A stretch of 64,000 nt of DNA from Leptolyngbyaceae cyanobacterium C42_A2020_001. Lineage in GTDB: Bacteria; Cyanobacteriota; Cyanobacteriia; Leptolyngbyales; Leptolyngbyaceae. The stretch is from positions 62,001 through 126,000 of the forward strand of contig JACYLN010000061.1 of the NCBI GenBank assembly GCA_015272515.1, written 5' to 3'. Position 1 is the stretch's first letter. The number at the start of each line of letters is the position of its first letter. A program made the translations under genes and the position numbers. Below are positions 62,572 through 64,000 of the stretch, piece by piece. The notes below the pieces were generated by a model, which made no database searches, was not told the DNA's origin, and saw nothing but the letters and a program-made list of their open reading frames with translations.

Positions 62572-63147
62572 TTACGGAGTAGGCAGAATTTCCTGAATCA
62601 CGCGACCAGATGTAACAAAGGAGATGCCCTGCTGAGAACTGGTGCTGATCATCACCGCCTCAATAATCGGGGTTGATAATTGCTGTTCGGCAACCCACTC
62701 CACTATAAAATTTGCTCCGGAACCGCCACTGGCATCTTGCTGAGGAATCAAAAATTCTGTAGTGGCTAAAGGTGCAAGCCGTAGATTGCCCTTCGTATAC
62801 TCTTTCACTCGCTTTCCGGCAGAGTTGTAATAACGCACAGAGCGAATAAACAGGGGCGACTTTAAACTGGTATTGCGGATACTCAACGTCACCGTGAGGA
62901 GTTGTTCTTGTCCGTTGCCGTGATAGATGTGGGAGTAGACCGGAACGTAGACAATTTGCCCTTGACTGATGGTGATTGGGGCAGCACTCACCGAAACCGC
63001 CTCTGAATTTTGAGGAATTCGCTCTAGCGGCTCAACGGCTCCAGATTGCTTGTTTGCGGAGGATGCCGTTCCTTGAGATGTACTGGTACAAGCCGCAGAA
63101 AGAGCGATGCAAACAACCAGCCCGATCGCGATTAGTTTTGTCCTCAT
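62572..63147 (-). CDS. DUF3124 lipoprotein
   Basis: 191 residues. Lipoprotein signal MRTKLIAIGLVVCIALSAAC with the lipobox L-S-A-A-C (Cys20). DUF3124 domain from about 60: IVYVPVYSHIYHGNGQEQLLTVTLSIRN, SVRYYNSAGKRVKEY, LAPLATTEFLIPQQDASGGSGANFIVEW. An immunoglobulin-like beta fold is likely. No known function. Two small conserved genes follow on the same strand. Confidence 0.87.
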   Translation of the reverse strand: MRTKLIAIGLVVCIALSAACTSTSQGTASSANKQSGAVEPLERIPQNSEAVSVSAAPITISQGQIVYVPVYSHIYHGNGQEQLLTVTLSIRNTSLKSPLFIRSVRYYNSAGKRVKEYTKGNLRLAPLATTEFLIPQQDASGGSGANFIVEWVAEQQLSTPIIEAVMISTSSQQGISFVTSGRVIQEILPTP

Positions 63148-63174
63148 CGGAAATCACACAATGTTGAGGAGAAT

Positions 63175-63363
63175 CTAAACACCATCAGGGGTTTCTGGAA
63201 AAGTGGCTTTAAATTCTTCCAGCAAATCATCCATTTCCTCAATGGCTTGATTCACATCAATGCGGAGCGTACCAAGATTGGGTTGTTCCAACAGTTTCAG
63301 CAAAAACTCACGCTTGCTTTCAATCTGGGTAATCTGCTCTTTCATCACCTGTGGGTCAACCAT
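63175..63363 (-). CDS. Small conserved hypothetical protein
   Basis: 62 residues from the ATG at 63363 (MVDPQVMKEQITQIESK); an ATG at 63390 would add nine. Two helices forming a coiled-coil hairpin (IESKREFLLKLLEQPN; VNQAIEEMDDLLEEFKATF). No family name recognised. The stop is 27 bases before the DUF3124 start, suggesting one transcript. Confidence 0.6.
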   Translation of the reverse strand: MVDPQVMKEQITQIESKREFLLKLLEQPNLGTLRIDVNQAIEEMDDLLEEFKATFPETPDGV

Positions 63364-63415
63364 GTTTACTCCTCGCTGTGATTGAATCATTTAACAGCAA
63401 CTATTTTAGACCAGG

Positions 63416-63505
63416 TAGGAAAAGCGGAATCGGAAAACGAAGGGAGGGAATTGAAGGGGGGAGATGGGAATGGGGAATAGGGTATCGGGGATGGGGTGGG
63501 AAGAG
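63416..63505. repeat. G-rich degenerate repeats
   Basis: GGGAGGGAATTGAAGGGGGGAGATGGGAATGGGGAATAGGG and GGTATCGGGGATGGGGTGGG units between two small minus-strand genes. Confidence 0.55.
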
Positions 63506-63763
63506 TTAGCGGAGGAAGGGGGGGCGTTGCGATTTGATGGGTTTGCTCTTGACCACTTCATCTAAAAAGCGCTTTAATGCCTGTTCTCGGTTTTTCATGA
63601 AGGCTGCCCAAAATCCTGGTTGAAACTCATCCATCGTCTTCGCGATCGCCCAAATATCCACTGCGAGGATATTGTGCAGCATTTCATCTTCCCGCTTGAG
63701 CGAATCAATTTGCTTCAGCAATGCGCGTTCTGTGGCTGAGTGATGGGGTTCATCATGAATCAT
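63506..63763 (-). CDS. Small conserved hypothetical protein
   Basis: 85 residues. Helical: ATERALLKQIDSLKREDEML, LAVDIWAIAKTMDEFQPGFWAAFMKNREQALKRFLDEVVKSK. No named family. The basic C-terminus ends RPPFLR, partly coded by repeat-like GGGGGGGCG bases. It may be a cyanobacterial small regulator; not assignable. Confidence 0.5.
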   Translation of the reverse strand: MIHDEPHHSATERALLKQIDSLKREDEMLHNILAVDIWAIAKTMDEFQPGFWAAFMKNREQALKRFLDEVVKSKPIKSQRPPFLR

Positions 63764-63897
63764 TGGAAAAGCCTCAACAGGGAATCGGTGAATGAGTACT
63801 CGCCATTTCTCAGAAACGGACTGCTCTGCTTCTGAGTCAGGAGTCAGGGATAATGGAAGCTGACTAAAATTTATCCTGCGTATAATCCTTTACTCTT

Positions 63898-64000
63898 ATG
63901 TTACGTCAAATTTCTCTGGCAAAGTTAGGACTCGTTGCTGGCGGCATCCTCACAATCATTGGATTCATCGCTTATTTTTTGGATAATGCCACCTTAAATT
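63898..64000 (+). CDS. DUF2854 membrane protein (partial, window edge)
   Basis: ATG at 63898, truncated by the end of the window after 34 codons: MLRQISLAKLGLVAGGILTI, then IGFIAYFLDNATLN. The double hydrophobic helix start matches the N-terminus of the cyanobacterial and plastid DUF2854 family (small thylakoid or envelope membrane protein). Confidence 0.8.
   Translation, partial: MLRQISLAKLGLVAGGILTIIGFIAYFLDNATLN

Overview
The window is chromosomal DNA from a cyanobacterium. The evidence is a phycobilisome core gene (apcF), a PSII-repair TPM protein (Psb32-like), an SLH/OprB-type outer-membrane porin, cyanobacterial-only families (DUF2854, DUF3124, DUF6887/DUF6888, DUF1574-like), the NtcA-type glnA promoter, and very frequent GCGATCGC (HIP1) octamers. 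A non-heterocystous filamentous (Leptolyngbya-like) lineage is a guess from overall feel, not a demonstrated placement. I see no rRNA, tRNA, CRISPR array, transposase or prophage.

Layout. 1-5.5 kb: HAD phosphatase, WecG-type glycosyltransferase, cobK behind a tiny coupled leader ORF, and a TPR/M48 protein that has lost its zinc site. 5.6-11.8 kb: DNA maintenance (xseB, xseA, recA, ssb) with an FHA protein and two unknowns. 11.9-15.9 kb: apcF, NtcA-driven glnA, a YbjN protein overlapping a LplA-like ligase. 15.9-21.5 kb: site-2 protease with CBS domains, DUF2330 protein, RnfD/NqrB-like membrane protein, psb32, cobH. 21.5-24.9 kb: a membrane protein, a probable small RNA, a frameshifted internally duplicated secreted-protein gene, dapB. 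25-29.2 kb: signalling block of a CBS-histidine kinase, an FHA-zinc ribbon-pseudokinase and a zinc ribbon-FHA protein. 29.2-34.6 kb: pgl, a group 2 sigma factor, a DnaA-box cluster, ppk1 and two unknowns. 34.7-40.5 kb: a BMP-family ABC importer operon (binding protein, two permeases, double ATPase) ending in an isochorismatase-fold cysteine hydrolase, with an NtcA-like promoter in front. 40.9-46 kb: cell-envelope genes (amidase, SGNH protein, sugar phosphotransferase, pgsA, ChaN). 46-51.7 kb: GAF/HD-GYP protein, SLH porin, DinB protein, VOC-like membrane protein. 51.8-64 kb: lysS, a GH-A-like secreted protein, the DUF6888/DUF6887 pair, metH, a GH10-like protein, TPR protein, DUF3124 lipoprotein, small conserved ORFs and the start of a DUF2854 gene.

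Working together: glnA and the ABC-hydrolase operon both carry NtcA-type promoter geometry and would respond to nitrogen limitation; cobK, cobH and B12-dependent metH belong to one cofactor economy; xseAB, recA and ssb form a repair/recombination neighbourhood. No wholly new defence or mobile system is evident. The most unusual signals are: short G/C-skewed intergenic repeats that have entered coding sequences in frame (three places in metH, one in rnfD, tails of lysS and cobK); pseudoenzymes (kinase and M48 peptidase); a gene broken by two short tandem duplications; a candidate small RNA; and helically phased DnaA boxes beside a sigma-factor gene.
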